DNA of 10,158 bases from Verrucomicrobiales bacterium (lineage in GTDB: Bacteria; Verrucomicrobiota; Verrucomicrobiia; Verrucomicrobiales; V1-33): the NCBI GenBank assembly GCA_023253495.1, contig JALRGF010000111.1, positions 1 through 10,158 of the forward strand. Reading direction: 5' to 3'. The translations under genes were made by a program, and so were the position numbers. The number at the start of each line of letters is the position of its first letter. Within the stretch, counting starts at the first letter, position 1. Under the pieces are notes generated by a model. The model saw only the letters and a program-made list of their open reading frames with translations, was not told where the DNA came from and did no database searches. This document shows, in pieces, positions 1 through 6,163 of the stretch.

Positions 1-1
1 C

Positions 2-538
2 CACCCGACCGACCGCGTCCCGTGGGCGGTCCGCTTTCCCCAGGAAGCTCTTGATGAGCGCGCGCACCCGCAACTCGCCGCCACCACCGTCAACCGTGTC
101 GCCGAAACTCTCGGGCCGCAGGCCCTGGAAAACAACCCGCATGAAGCCGTGATCCGGCTGTTGCGCGATGGCGACCCCGTGCTGCGTGCCGCGCTGGAGG
201 CCGGCCTGCCCGCCCGGCACCCGTCGCAGCTGTACGAGGCCGGGCTCGAAGGACTGCTGTTGTTCCTGATTCTTTTCTGGATGGCCCGGCGCCGCTCCCG
301 CCTGCCGCACGGCTGGCTGACCGGATGGTTCTTCATCCTCTACGGCCTCTTCCGCATCATCGGGGAAATCTGGCGCGTGCCCGATGCCCGCGGCCTGTCG
401 TGGCTCGAACCGCTCTCACCCGGCCAGCAATACTCGCTTCCCATGCTGCTCATCGGCGCCCTTTTTCTGTGGCACGCCGCCCGCTCCGGCGCCCGCCCCC
501 GGGAAAAAACCGTTGCCGCCACGGGACCGGATGAGTAG
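2..538 (+). CDS. lgt: Prolipoprotein diacylglyceryl transferase (Lgt), C-terminal part, 5' end outside window
   Basis: Lgt is an inner-membrane enzyme that moves diacylglycerol from phosphatidylglycerol onto the lipobox cysteine of prolipoproteins, the first step of lipoprotein maturation. The reading frame is open from base 2 and gives 178 residues before TAG. It starts in a conserved stretch (TDRVPWAVRFP), then has the family signature ARHPSQLYEAGLEG at residues 71-84. Next comes YGLFRIIGEIWRVPD at 114-128, whose Arg118 and Glu122 have the same spacing as E. coli Lgt Arg239/Glu243. Hydrophobic segments at about 83-95, 107-121 and 145-160 fit the last membrane helices. About 57 residues separate AVRFP from HPSQLYE, longer than I recall for E. 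coli Lgt, so there is probably a periplasmic insertion. An ATG overlapping the stop is a possible alternative start of the next gene. The identification is secure; the N-terminal half is not visible. Confidence 0.95.
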   Translation, partial: HPTDRVPWAVRFPQEALDERAHPQLAATTVNRVAETLGPQALENNPHEAVIRLLRDGDPVLRAALEAGLPARHPSQLYEAGLEGLLLFLILFWMARRRSRLPHGWLTGWFFILYGLFRIIGEIWRVPDARGLSWLEPLSPGQQYSLPMLLIGALFLWHAARSGARPREKTVAATGPDE

Positions 539-550
539 ATCCTTTATTTC

Positions 551-566
551 TCCCGGATATCCGGGA
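551..566. repeat. Perfect 16-bp palindrome between lgt and the TPR gene
   Basis: TCCCGGATATCCGGGA is a perfect inverted repeat. It lies 12 bases after the lgt stop and 42 bases before the preferred start of the TPR gene. It could act as a dimeric repressor's operator, or fold in RNA as a 6-bp stem with a four-base ATAT loop. No T-run follows, so a classical intrinsic terminator is unlikely. The symmetry is seen directly; any function is inference. Confidence 0.5.
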
Positions 567-608
567 ACGATCCATCAGCTTTCCGCCCTCAGCCCCCAAT
601 ATTCACCT

Positions 609-2015
609 ATGTCCTCGACCACCGTCTCCGAAGCCGATCTGCCGGCCAACCTCCGCAATCTCGTGCAAAAGGCTGATGCCGCCCTGAAGTCGCAGAACGT
701 CGGGTATGCCGTCCAGCTCCTCCTTCCCGTAGTCAAGGCCGAACCGCATTTCCTCGAAGGCCGCATCAAGCTCCGCAAGGCCGAAGGTGTGGTCAAAAAA
801 GCCGCCGGCAGCGGGAAAAAATTCCTCGGTGGCCTGAGCGGCGGCGGTCTCTCCAACATGAAGCTTGCCGGCAAGGTGAAAAAAGAACCGGAAGCCGCCC
901 TGCCCGAAATCGAAGACCTGCTCGCCGAAGACCCGTACAATGCCCAGGTCAACGGCCTGCTCTACGAGGCCGCCATCGCCCTGAGCATGCCGGAAACCGC
1001 CGCCTTCGCGCTGGAGACGATCCGGGAAGGCCACCCGACCGACACCAAAAACATGCACCGTCTGGCCCAGCATTACATGCTGAACAAGGAGCCGGAAAAG
1101 GCCGCGGATATTTTCCAGGCGATCCTGAGGGTTGACAATACCGACGGCGAAGCCCGCAAAGGGGTCACCAATGCCAATGCCCAGGCGTCCATCACCCGCC
1201 AGGGGTGGGGCCAGCGCGACAGCGTGCGCGACCTGCTCAAAAACAAGGAGCAGTCGAAATCCCTCGAAGACAACAGCCGCAAGGGCATGACCGCGGAACA
1301 GATCGACGCGCGGCTCGCCGAATGGGGCGAAAAGTACAACGAGGATCCCCAGAACATCAATGTGGTCAAAAAGATCGGGGACCTCTACGAGCAGAAGGAA
1401 GACCTGCCCAGCGCCCTCCAGTGGTTCGAATACGCATTCGGTCTGAATACCGCTGACACCGCGCTCGGCAGCAAGGTGCAGCAGCTGCGTGACCGCATCG
1501 AGGACGCCCACTTCAACGCCCTCAAGGCCGACCTCGAAGCCAACCCGGACGCCCCTGACGCCGCCCAGAAACGCGCCGAATTCGACGACCTGGTCAACAC
1601 CCGCCGCCTGCGCCAGATCGCCAGCGCCAAGGACCGGGTGGAAAAAAATCCCACGGACCTCCAGCTGCGCTTCGAATACGGCTCCGCCCTGCTCGCCGCC
1701 GGCCAGCTGAGCGAGGCCATCGCCGAACTCCAGAAGGCGAAAAACAACCCGAACATCCGCAACCGCGCCACCCTGATGCTCGCCCGCTGCTACGAGCAAA
1801 AAGGGATTTTTGACCTCGCCCTGCGCCAGCTCAGCGAGGTGGCCGCGGAACTGCTCGGTATGGACAGCACCAAAAAGGAAGTCCTCTACTTCAAAGGCCA
1901 GATCCACGAAAAACTCGGCCAGAAAGACGAAGCCCTCGACGCCTTCAAACAGATTTACGAGGTCGATTACGGCTACCTCGACGTCGCCCAGCGCGTCGAG
2001 TCGTCCTACTCGTGA
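609..2015 (+). CDS. TPR-repeat protein of unknown specific function
   Basis: The 468-residue product is hydrophilic, with no signal peptide or membrane segment, so it is probably cytoplasmic. Helical pairs of tetratricopeptide type can be seen at about 145-178, 247-280, 349-382, 384-417 and 423-456, for example GDLYEQKEDLPSALQWFEYA (258-277) and FKGQIHEKLGQKDEALDAF (428-446). TPRs form scaffolds for protein-protein contacts; no catalytic domain is evident. A Lys/Gly-rich low-complexity stretch (about 60-92, including KKFLGGLSGGG) interrupts the N-terminal helices. A charged linker at about 200-235 precedes the second repeat block. I chose ATG 609 because the protein-like region starts there. 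ATG 531, which overlaps the lgt stop, would add 26 residues of atypical sequence. No clear Shine-Dalgarno precedes 609. The stop overlaps the rex start. The TPR fold is fairly sure; the biological role is unknown. Confidence 0.85.
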   Translation: MSSTTVSEADLPANLRNLVQKADAALKSQNVGYAVQLLLPVVKAEPHFLEGRIKLRKAEGVVKKAAGSGKKFLGGLSGGGLSNMKLAGKVKKEPEAALPEIEDLLAEDPYNAQVNGLLYEAAIALSMPETAAFALETIREGHPTDTKNMHRLAQHYMLNKEPEKAADIFQAILRVDNTDGEARKGVTNANAQASITRQGWGQRDSVRDLLKNKEQSKSLEDNSRKGMTAEQIDARLAEWGEKYNEDPQNINVVKKIGDLYEQKEDLPSALQWFEYAFGLNTADTALGSKVQQLRDRIEDAHFNALKADLEANPDAPDAAQKRAEFDDLVNTRRLRQIASAKDRVEKNPTDLQLRFEYGSALLAAGQLSEAIAELQKAKNNPNIRNRATLMLARCYEQKGIFDLALRQLSEVAAELLGMDSTKKEVLYFKGQIHEKLGQKDEALDAFKQIYEVDYGYLDVAQRVESSYS

Positions 2016-2680
2016 TTCTCCATCCGGTGAAAGAGGAACCCTCCGCCGCGGGACGGGGCGACCGCGAGGAGTCGATCCCGCGGAAATCGATCTATCGCCT
2101 GTCCATTTACCACCGCTGCCTGCAGCGGCTCCGCGAAAACGGGGTGGAGACGGTGTCCTCGGAGGCCTTGGCGCGCGCCGCCGGAGTCAAGCCGCCGCAG
2201 CTCCGCAAAGACCTCGCCTACTTCGGACAATTCGGCACCCGCGGGCTCGGGTACAACGTCATCCAGCTCGCCGGCATCCTCAATGACGTGCTCGGCACCA
2301 ACCGCCTGCAGCCGGTCATCCTCGTTGGGGTCGGCAACCTCGGCACCGCCCTGCTCCGCTACGGCGGCTTCAACAAGGAAGGGTTCGAAATCATTGCGGC
2401 TTTCGACGCCGATGTCGACCGCCCCCGCCCCGGGCTGCCCCCGGTCCCGCTCAAACCGATCACCGAACTCGCCCGCTTCATCCACGACCACCAGGTCAAA
2501 ATGGCCATCCTCGCCGTACCCGCGGCCGCCGCCCAGCAGGTCGTCAACGACCTCGTCGCCGCCGGCCTCCAGGCCATCCTCAATTTCTCTCCGACCATCC
2601 TCGACACCCCGGAGCACGTCGTCGTCAGCAACGTCGACCTCGCCGTCGAACTGGAAAACCTCAGCTACTTCATCCGGTAA
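2012..2680 (+). CDS. rex: Redox-sensing transcriptional repressor Rex
   Basis: Rex represses fermentation, respiration and related genes when the NADH/NAD+ ratio is low and leaves DNA when it binds NADH. The 222-residue product has the usual family length. Residues 22-81 form the winged-helix DNA-binding domain, with the hallmark stretches IPRKSIYRLSIYHRCLQRL, ETVSSEALARAAGVKPPQLR and KDLAYFGQFGTRGLGY. The Rossmann domain follows, with dinucleotide loop GVGNLG at 106-111 and an acidic FDAD at the end of the next strand (131-134), consistent with NAD(H) binding. The C-terminal helix (AVELENLSYFIR) is the domain-swapped segment of the dimer. The likely start is GTG 2012, overlapping the previous stop as GTGA and suggesting translational coupling; GTG 2027 is the alternative. 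I saw no site matching the Rex operator consensus (TTGTGAA-N6-TTCACAA) in the window, so autoregulation is not supported here. Confidence 0.95.
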   Translation: MILHPVKEEPSAAGRGDREESIPRKSIYRLSIYHRCLQRLRENGVETVSSEALARAAGVKPPQLRKDLAYFGQFGTRGLGYNVIQLAGILNDVLGTNRLQPVILVGVGNLGTALLRYGGFNKEGFEIIAAFDADVDRPRPGLPPVPLKPITELARFIHDHQVKMAILAVPAAAAQQVVNDLVAAGLQAILNFSPTILDTPEHVVVSNVDLAVELENLSYFIR

Positions 2681-2744
2681 CCCGGCCGCCTGCCGTGCCG
2701 AGCTCACGCCCATCGATCCTGCGGCTCCGGTCCCGGTGACCGGC

Positions 2745-3692
2745 ATGTCTCCGCCACCGGCCACGGCTGCGAACCACCGGACGCCCTTCCTCAATCCGTC
2801 GCCTTCCGATACGATGCCGCCTGGTACCGCTGCACCGGCCACCGCCGTTCTTCCCGTCCGGCGGTTTGATCTCGCGGCCACGCTCGGCTCCGGTCAGGTG
2901 TTTCACTGGCGGACGGGGCATGGGGGCTTTGTCGGGCTGATCGACCGCACTCCGGTCTTTCTGCGGCAGGCGGCGGCCGGGCAGCTCGAGGTCACGCCGG
3001 GAGCGGAGGGCGTGGCCTCTGAGTATCTCGCGCTTGATCACGACCTTGATGCCATTGTCGCGTCGTTTCCCGCCGACGACACCGCGCTCGCCCGGGCGGT
3101 CGCCTACGCCCCCGGCCTGAGGCTGATCCGCCAGCCGGCCTGGGAATGCCTGGCGACCTTCATCACGTCGTCGCTCAAACAGGTCCCGCACATCAGCCGG
3201 ATCTCGCACACCCTGCGCGAACGGCACGGCGACCCGGTGCCGCTCGGTGAACACGTTCTCTGGACGTATCCCTCCGCGGATGCCGTGGCGCGGGCCGGCG
3301 AGGAGGCGCTCCGCCGCTGCGGCCTCGGCTACCGCGCCGGCTTTCTCGCGTCCACCGCCCGCCTCGTGGCCGATGGCGCCCTCGATCTTTCGTTTCTGAC
3401 CGATCCGGCGGTCAGCGACGACGACGCGCTCGCCCGCCTGACCGCTGCGCCGGGGGTCGGCCCGAAAATTGCATCGTGCGTCCTTCTCTTCGCCGGCCAG
3501 CGGCTCGGGTTCTTTCCCATCGACGTCTGGATTGAGCGCACCCTGCGCGAGCGGTATTTTCCGCGGCGGCGGAAATTCCCCCCGGGATTCCTCGCACGTT
3601 TCGCCCGCCGCCACTTCGGTCCGTACCGCGGCTACGCGCAGCAGTTCCTTTTCCACCACGCGCGCACCGCCGGAGCCACGGCCGCCGGCTGA
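2745..3692 (+). CDS. 8-oxoguanine DNA glycosylase, OGG1-like (HhH-GPD superfamily)
   Basis: This family cuts 8-oxoguanine from DNA in base excision repair and usually has lyase activity through a lysine. Counting from ATG 2745 (315 residues), the OGG N-terminal domain begins at about 40 with FDLAATLGSGQVFHW. The HhH-GPD core ends in APGVGPKIASC and FPIDVWIER. Lys241 and Asp260 match human OGG1 Lys249 and Asp268. Gly50, Cys245, Gln299 and Phe303 match the 8-oxoG pocket residues Gly42, Cys253, Gln315 and Phe319. The human Asn149-Asn150 pair, by contrast, is replaced by Leu144-Lys145. No FeS-cluster cysteines are visible at the C-terminus. The start is uncertain: ATG 2745 has GGTGA five bases upstream but adds Pro/Ala-rich sequence, while ATG 2814 begins close to the conserved domain (292 residues). 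The gene follows rex in the same direction and may share its transcript. Family assignment is strong; exact substrate range is inferred. Confidence 0.88.
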   Translation: MSPPPATAANHRTPFLNPSPSDTMPPGTAAPATAVLPVRRFDLAATLGSGQVFHWRTGHGGFVGLIDRTPVFLRQAAAGQLEVTPGAEGVASEYLALDHDLDAIVASFPADDTALARAVAYAPGLRLIRQPAWECLATFITSSLKQVPHISRISHTLRERHGDPVPLGEHVLWTYPSADAVARAGEEALRRCGLGYRAGFLASTARLVADGALDLSFLTDPAVSDDDALARLTAAPGVGPKIASCVLLFAGQRLGFFPIDVWIERTLRERYFPRRRKFPPGFLARFARRHFGPYRGYAQQFLFHHARTAGATAAG

Positions 3693-3705
3693 CGGGCCGG
3701 CGGCC
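3680..3705. terminator. GC-rich hairpin spanning the glycosylase stop codon, between convergent genes
   Basis: The arms GGCCGCCGGC (3680-3689) and GCCGGCGGCC (3696-3705) are exact reverse complements around a six-base loop that holds the TGA stop of the glycosylase gene. A 10-bp all-GC stem between two convergent genes is a good candidate for transcription termination, possibly in both directions. No T-run follows on either strand, so it is not a textbook intrinsic terminator. Confidence 0.5.
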
Positions 3706-3718
3706 TGCGCCCGCTTCC

Positions 3719-3745
3719 CGCCCGGCTCACCACGCCCGGCTCACC
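3719..3745. repeat. Tandem 13-bp direct repeat at the dehydrogenase stop codon
   Basis: CGCCCGGCTCACC occurs at 3719-3731 and again at 3733-3745, separated by one A (a 14-base period). On the minus strand the copy at 3733-3745 contains the TGA stop of the dehydrogenase, and the copy at 3719-3731 repeats that TGA downstream. This looks like a small local duplication. Confidence 0.6.
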
Positions 3746-4754
3746 GCCCGAAATCCATCGCCACCTTCCCGAAATGCCCCGCGCCGGCGAGGTGGGCGTA
3801 GGCCTCACGCGCCTGGCCGAACCCGAAGACGCGGTCGATCGCCGGCCGGATCCGGTTCTCCTCGATGAAACGCGCCATCGCGGCAAAGCCGGCGGCATGG
3901 CCGACATAGATCCCGCTCAGGTCGGCATTCTTGCTGACCAGCGGAAACAACGACGACTCCGGCGGTCCGAAACCGGTGAGCACCCCGATGAGGGCGAGGT
4001 GGCCGCCGCTGGCCAGCGACTGCAGCGAGCGGCCGAACGTGCCCGGTCCGCCGACTTCCAGCACATGATCGACGCCGCGACCGCCGGTCCGGCGTCGGAC
4101 TTCCTCGTCCCACTCGGGCACGGCGGTGCGGTTGATGGTATGGGCCGCGCCCATCGACCGCGCGCGCTCGAGCTTGGCCTCGCTCGACGACGTGATGATC
4201 ACTTCGGCACCGGCCGCCACGGCGAACTGCAGCCCCCAGATCGACACACCGCCGGTCCCGAGCAGCAACACCGATTGCCCGCGGTCGAGCCGCCCGCGCT
4301 CGAACAACGCGGACCACGCGGTCAGCGCGGCACATGGCAGCGTGGCCGCTTCCGCAAAATCAAAGCCGTCCGGAATGCGCGCCAGTGCGTGCGCCGGAAA
4401 AACCATGCGCTCACAGAGCACGCCATCCACCGAGCCGCCCAAGGCCGCCTCATGATAACGATGTTCAAATCTTCCGTCCACCCAGTCACGGAAAAACATG
4501 CCCGCCACCCGGTCGCCCACCCGCCAGCAGTCAACCCCCACCCCCACTTCCACCACTTCGCCGGCGCCGTCGGACAGCGGCACGCGCCCGGGCTGGTGGC
4601 GTGACGGCATGGTGGCCACGAGCAGGTCGCGGTAATTCAGGCTGGCCGCCCGCAGCCGCACGACCACCTCGCCCGGTCCGGGGCGCGGGTCCGGGCGTTC
4701 CGTGAGTTCCAGTGACTCCCAACCGGGTTGGGATCCGAGCTGCCATTGTTTCAT
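3741..4754 (-). CDS. Zinc-independent medium-chain alcohol dehydrogenase / quinone-oxidoreductase-like protein
   Basis: This is an MDR-superfamily oxidoreductase using NAD(P)H; the substrate cannot be read from sequence. From ATG 4754 the product has 337 residues, the usual size. The N-terminal GroES-like domain includes GEVVVRLRAASLNYRDLLV (29-47) and PLSDGAGEVVEVG (59-71). The position of the catalytic-zinc cysteine of classical ADHs is occupied by the NYRD motif, and the four structural-zinc cysteines are absent. The Rossmann domain starts at about 160 with VLLLGTGGVS (nucleotide loop 166-171), and the C-terminal half is typical of the family. The start codon lies seven bases after the hisS stop on the same strand, so the two are probably one operon. 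Family homologues begin near MKQWQLG, which supports ATG 4754. However, in-frame ATG 4823, inside hisS, is preceded by a nearly perfect ribosome binding site and would add 23 residues. Confidence 0.9.
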   Translation of the reverse strand: MKQWQLGSQPGWESLELTERPDPRPGPGEVVVRLRAASLNYRDLLVATMPSRHQPGRVPLSDGAGEVVEVGVGVDCWRVGDRVAGMFFRDWVDGRFEHRYHEAALGGSVDGVLCERMVFPAHALARIPDGFDFAEAATLPCAALTAWSALFERGRLDRGQSVLLLGTGGVSIWGLQFAVAAGAEVIITSSSEAKLERARSMGAAHTINRTAVPEWDEEVRRRTGGRGVDHVLEVGGPGTFGRSLQSLASGGHLALIGVLTGFGPPESSLFPLVSKNADLSGIYVGHAAGFAAMARFIEENRIRPAIDRVFGFGQAREAYAHLAGAGHFGKVAMDFGR

Positions 4755-4761
4755 TGGTGGA

Positions 4762-6048
4762 TCAGGGTCGGGACAGCGGTGCGCCGAGCAGCGCGTCCAG
4801 GGTGGCGGCGAGCGCAGCGGCATCGGTTGTCACCTCCTCGCGCCGCGCGAGATGTTTCACTTTGAGCGCCGGCCATTCGGAGCCGACCACGACCGCGGTG
4901 CGCGCGCCGGCCGCTTCGGCCGCTTGGAATTGTTTGCCCACTTTCGCCGCCGCAAGCGAAAAATCGACACGGCGGCCGCCCTCCCGCAGCGACTGCACCA
5001 GCCGCAGCGCGTCGGCCCGCCGCGCTTCCTCGGCCACCACCACCCAGGCATCCAGCGCGCCGACCTCGGCCAGTGCCGCCTCCATCCGCTCGCGCGGCCC
5101 GGGGGTTTCATCAATGAGGTTTCCGAGCACCACATCGCCCATACCCAGTCCGACCGCCGGCAGCACCACCGCGCCGTCCGACAGCGTGCCAATCAACTGG
5201 TCATACCGCCCGCCACCGGCAATCGCCCGCGCCCCCGGCCGCAACGAGAAAAATTCAAAAACCGTGCCGGTATAGTACGCGAGACCGCGCACAATGCCGG
5301 GGTCAATGCGCACAAAGTCCCCGAGCCCGCGAGCGTCCAGATCCGCCACCACCGGAGCCAGCGGTCCGTCGGCCGCGCGCGCCGTCGCCATGAAGCCGGC
5401 CACCGCCTCTTGCGTGGTGCCCAGCGCCCGCAGTTTTGCGTCCAGCGCCTCGGGTTTCTCGCGCTCCCATTTGTCAATGACCTGCAGAAAGGCCGTCGTC
5501 TGCGCCGGGTCAAGACCGGCCGCGTCCACAAACCGGTTCCAGATCCGCCGGTCGCTCAGCCGCACCGCCACGTCGTCCGCCGAAAACCCGAGCGCCCGCA
5601 GGGCGTCGATCCCGAGCGCGATCAATTCGGCGTCCGCCGCGCTGGATTCCTCGCCGATGATGTCGGCATTCCACTGGTAGAATTCGCGCAACCGTCCCTT
5701 CTGCGGCGCCTCGTACCGGAAGCACGACCCAATCTGAAACCACTTCAGAGGTTTTTTGAAATCGCGGTGACGCGCCGCCACGACCCGCGCCAAGGTGGGC
5801 GTCAGCTCCGGTCGCAGGGCGACTTCCCGCTCGCCCTTGTCCACAAAGTGAAACAACTGGCCGACGATTTCCTCGCCGCTCTTCTTGCGGTACAGGTCGG
5901 TGCTTTCGAGCGTCGGGCCTTCCCACTCGGCAAAGCCGGACCGCCCCGCCGCCGCCCGCCATGCCGCAAAGACATGGTTGCGCCGCGCGCAGTCGCGCGG
6001 CGTCAGATCACGAAATCCGGGAAGCGACACAAGTGCTGGAGCGGCCAT
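4762..6048 (-). CDS. hisS: Histidine--tRNA ligase (HisRS), variant motif type
   Basis: HisRS is a cytoplasmic class II synthetase that charges tRNA-His using ATP. From ATG 6048 it has 428 residues, near the bacterial norm. LPGFRDLTP (9-17) is the N-terminal signature. ALRPELTPTLAR (77-88) is the conserved region after motif 1. FRYEAPQKGRLREFYQWNADI (110-130) is motif 2, with Arg111. IVRGLAYYTGTVFE (252-265) is the histidine-binding HisA block, with Arg254, and AIAGGGRYDQL (275-285) follows. The C-terminal anticodon-binding domain begins at about 333 (AWVVVAEEARRADALRL). Three differences from the E. coli form stand out: EAPQ instead of ERPQ, GLAYY instead of GLDYY, and motif 3 reading GLGMGDVV without the usual Arg. 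Similar changes occur, as I recall, in archaeal-like HisRS. A further open frame upstream of 6048 does not resemble HisRS. The dehydrogenase follows directly; the sulfatase diverges upstream. Confidence 0.95.
   Translation of the reverse strand: MAAPALVSLPGFRDLTPRDCARRNHVFAAWRAAAGRSGFAEWEGPTLESTDLYRKKSGEEIVGQLFHFVDKGEREVALRPELTPTLARVVAARHRDFKKPLKWFQIGSCFRYEAPQKGRLREFYQWNADIIGEESSAADAELIALGIDALRALGFSADDVAVRLSDRRIWNRFVDAAGLDPAQTTAFLQVIDKWEREKPEALDAKLRALGTTQEAVAGFMATARAADGPLAPVVADLDARGLGDFVRIDPGIVRGLAYYTGTVFEFFSLRPGARAIAGGGRYDQLIGTLSDGAVVLPAVGLGMGDVVLGNLIDETPGPRERMEAALAEVGALDAWVVVAEEARRADALRLVQSLREGGRRVDFSLAAAKVGKQFQAAEAAGARTAVVVGSEWPALKVKHLARREEVTTDAAALAATLDALLGAPLSRP
4830..4838 (-). promoter_or_regulatory. 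Strong Shine-Dalgarno sequence inside the hisS 3' end
   Basis: On the minus strand AGGAGGTGA is followed after six bases by ATG (4821-4823), which is in frame with the dehydrogenase. It is the best ribosome-binding-site match noticed in the window and would place dehydrogenase initiation 62 bases inside hisS. The same bases encode Glu-Glu-Val in HisRS, so the match may be accidental. Confidence 0.4.
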
Positions 6049-6163
6049 GGCGGAAACTGGGTTGGCAGCATAGGGCAAAGTGGCCGCTGCACAGTCGAAA
6101 GTTTTCCACTCCGCAACGCCCCGCCCTTGCAGTCGTCCCCCGTCCGCGGATGCTCCGCCCACC
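6049..6163. promoter_or_regulatory. Divergent intergenic region between hisS and the sulfatase gene
   Basis: This 115-base gap separates two divergent start codons and so should carry promoters for both directions. I found no convincing -35/-10 pair. A TATGCT-like -10 candidate can be read toward hisS (about 6065-6070 on the minus strand), but without a good -35. Some or all of it would become coding if the sulfatase began at GTG 6080. Promoter presence is inferred from gene layout only. Confidence 0.3.

Noticed and set aside
603..1907. 434-residue open frame on the minus strand opposite the TPR gene
   Set aside because: It lies wholly antisense to a convincing TPR protein, and its Gly/Val/Phe-rich product shows no domain; GC-rich DNA readily leaves the opposite frame open.
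2670..3659. 329-residue minus-strand open frame over the glycosylase gene
   Set aside because: Charged, low-complexity product with no domain, antisense to a gene with conserved catalytic residues.
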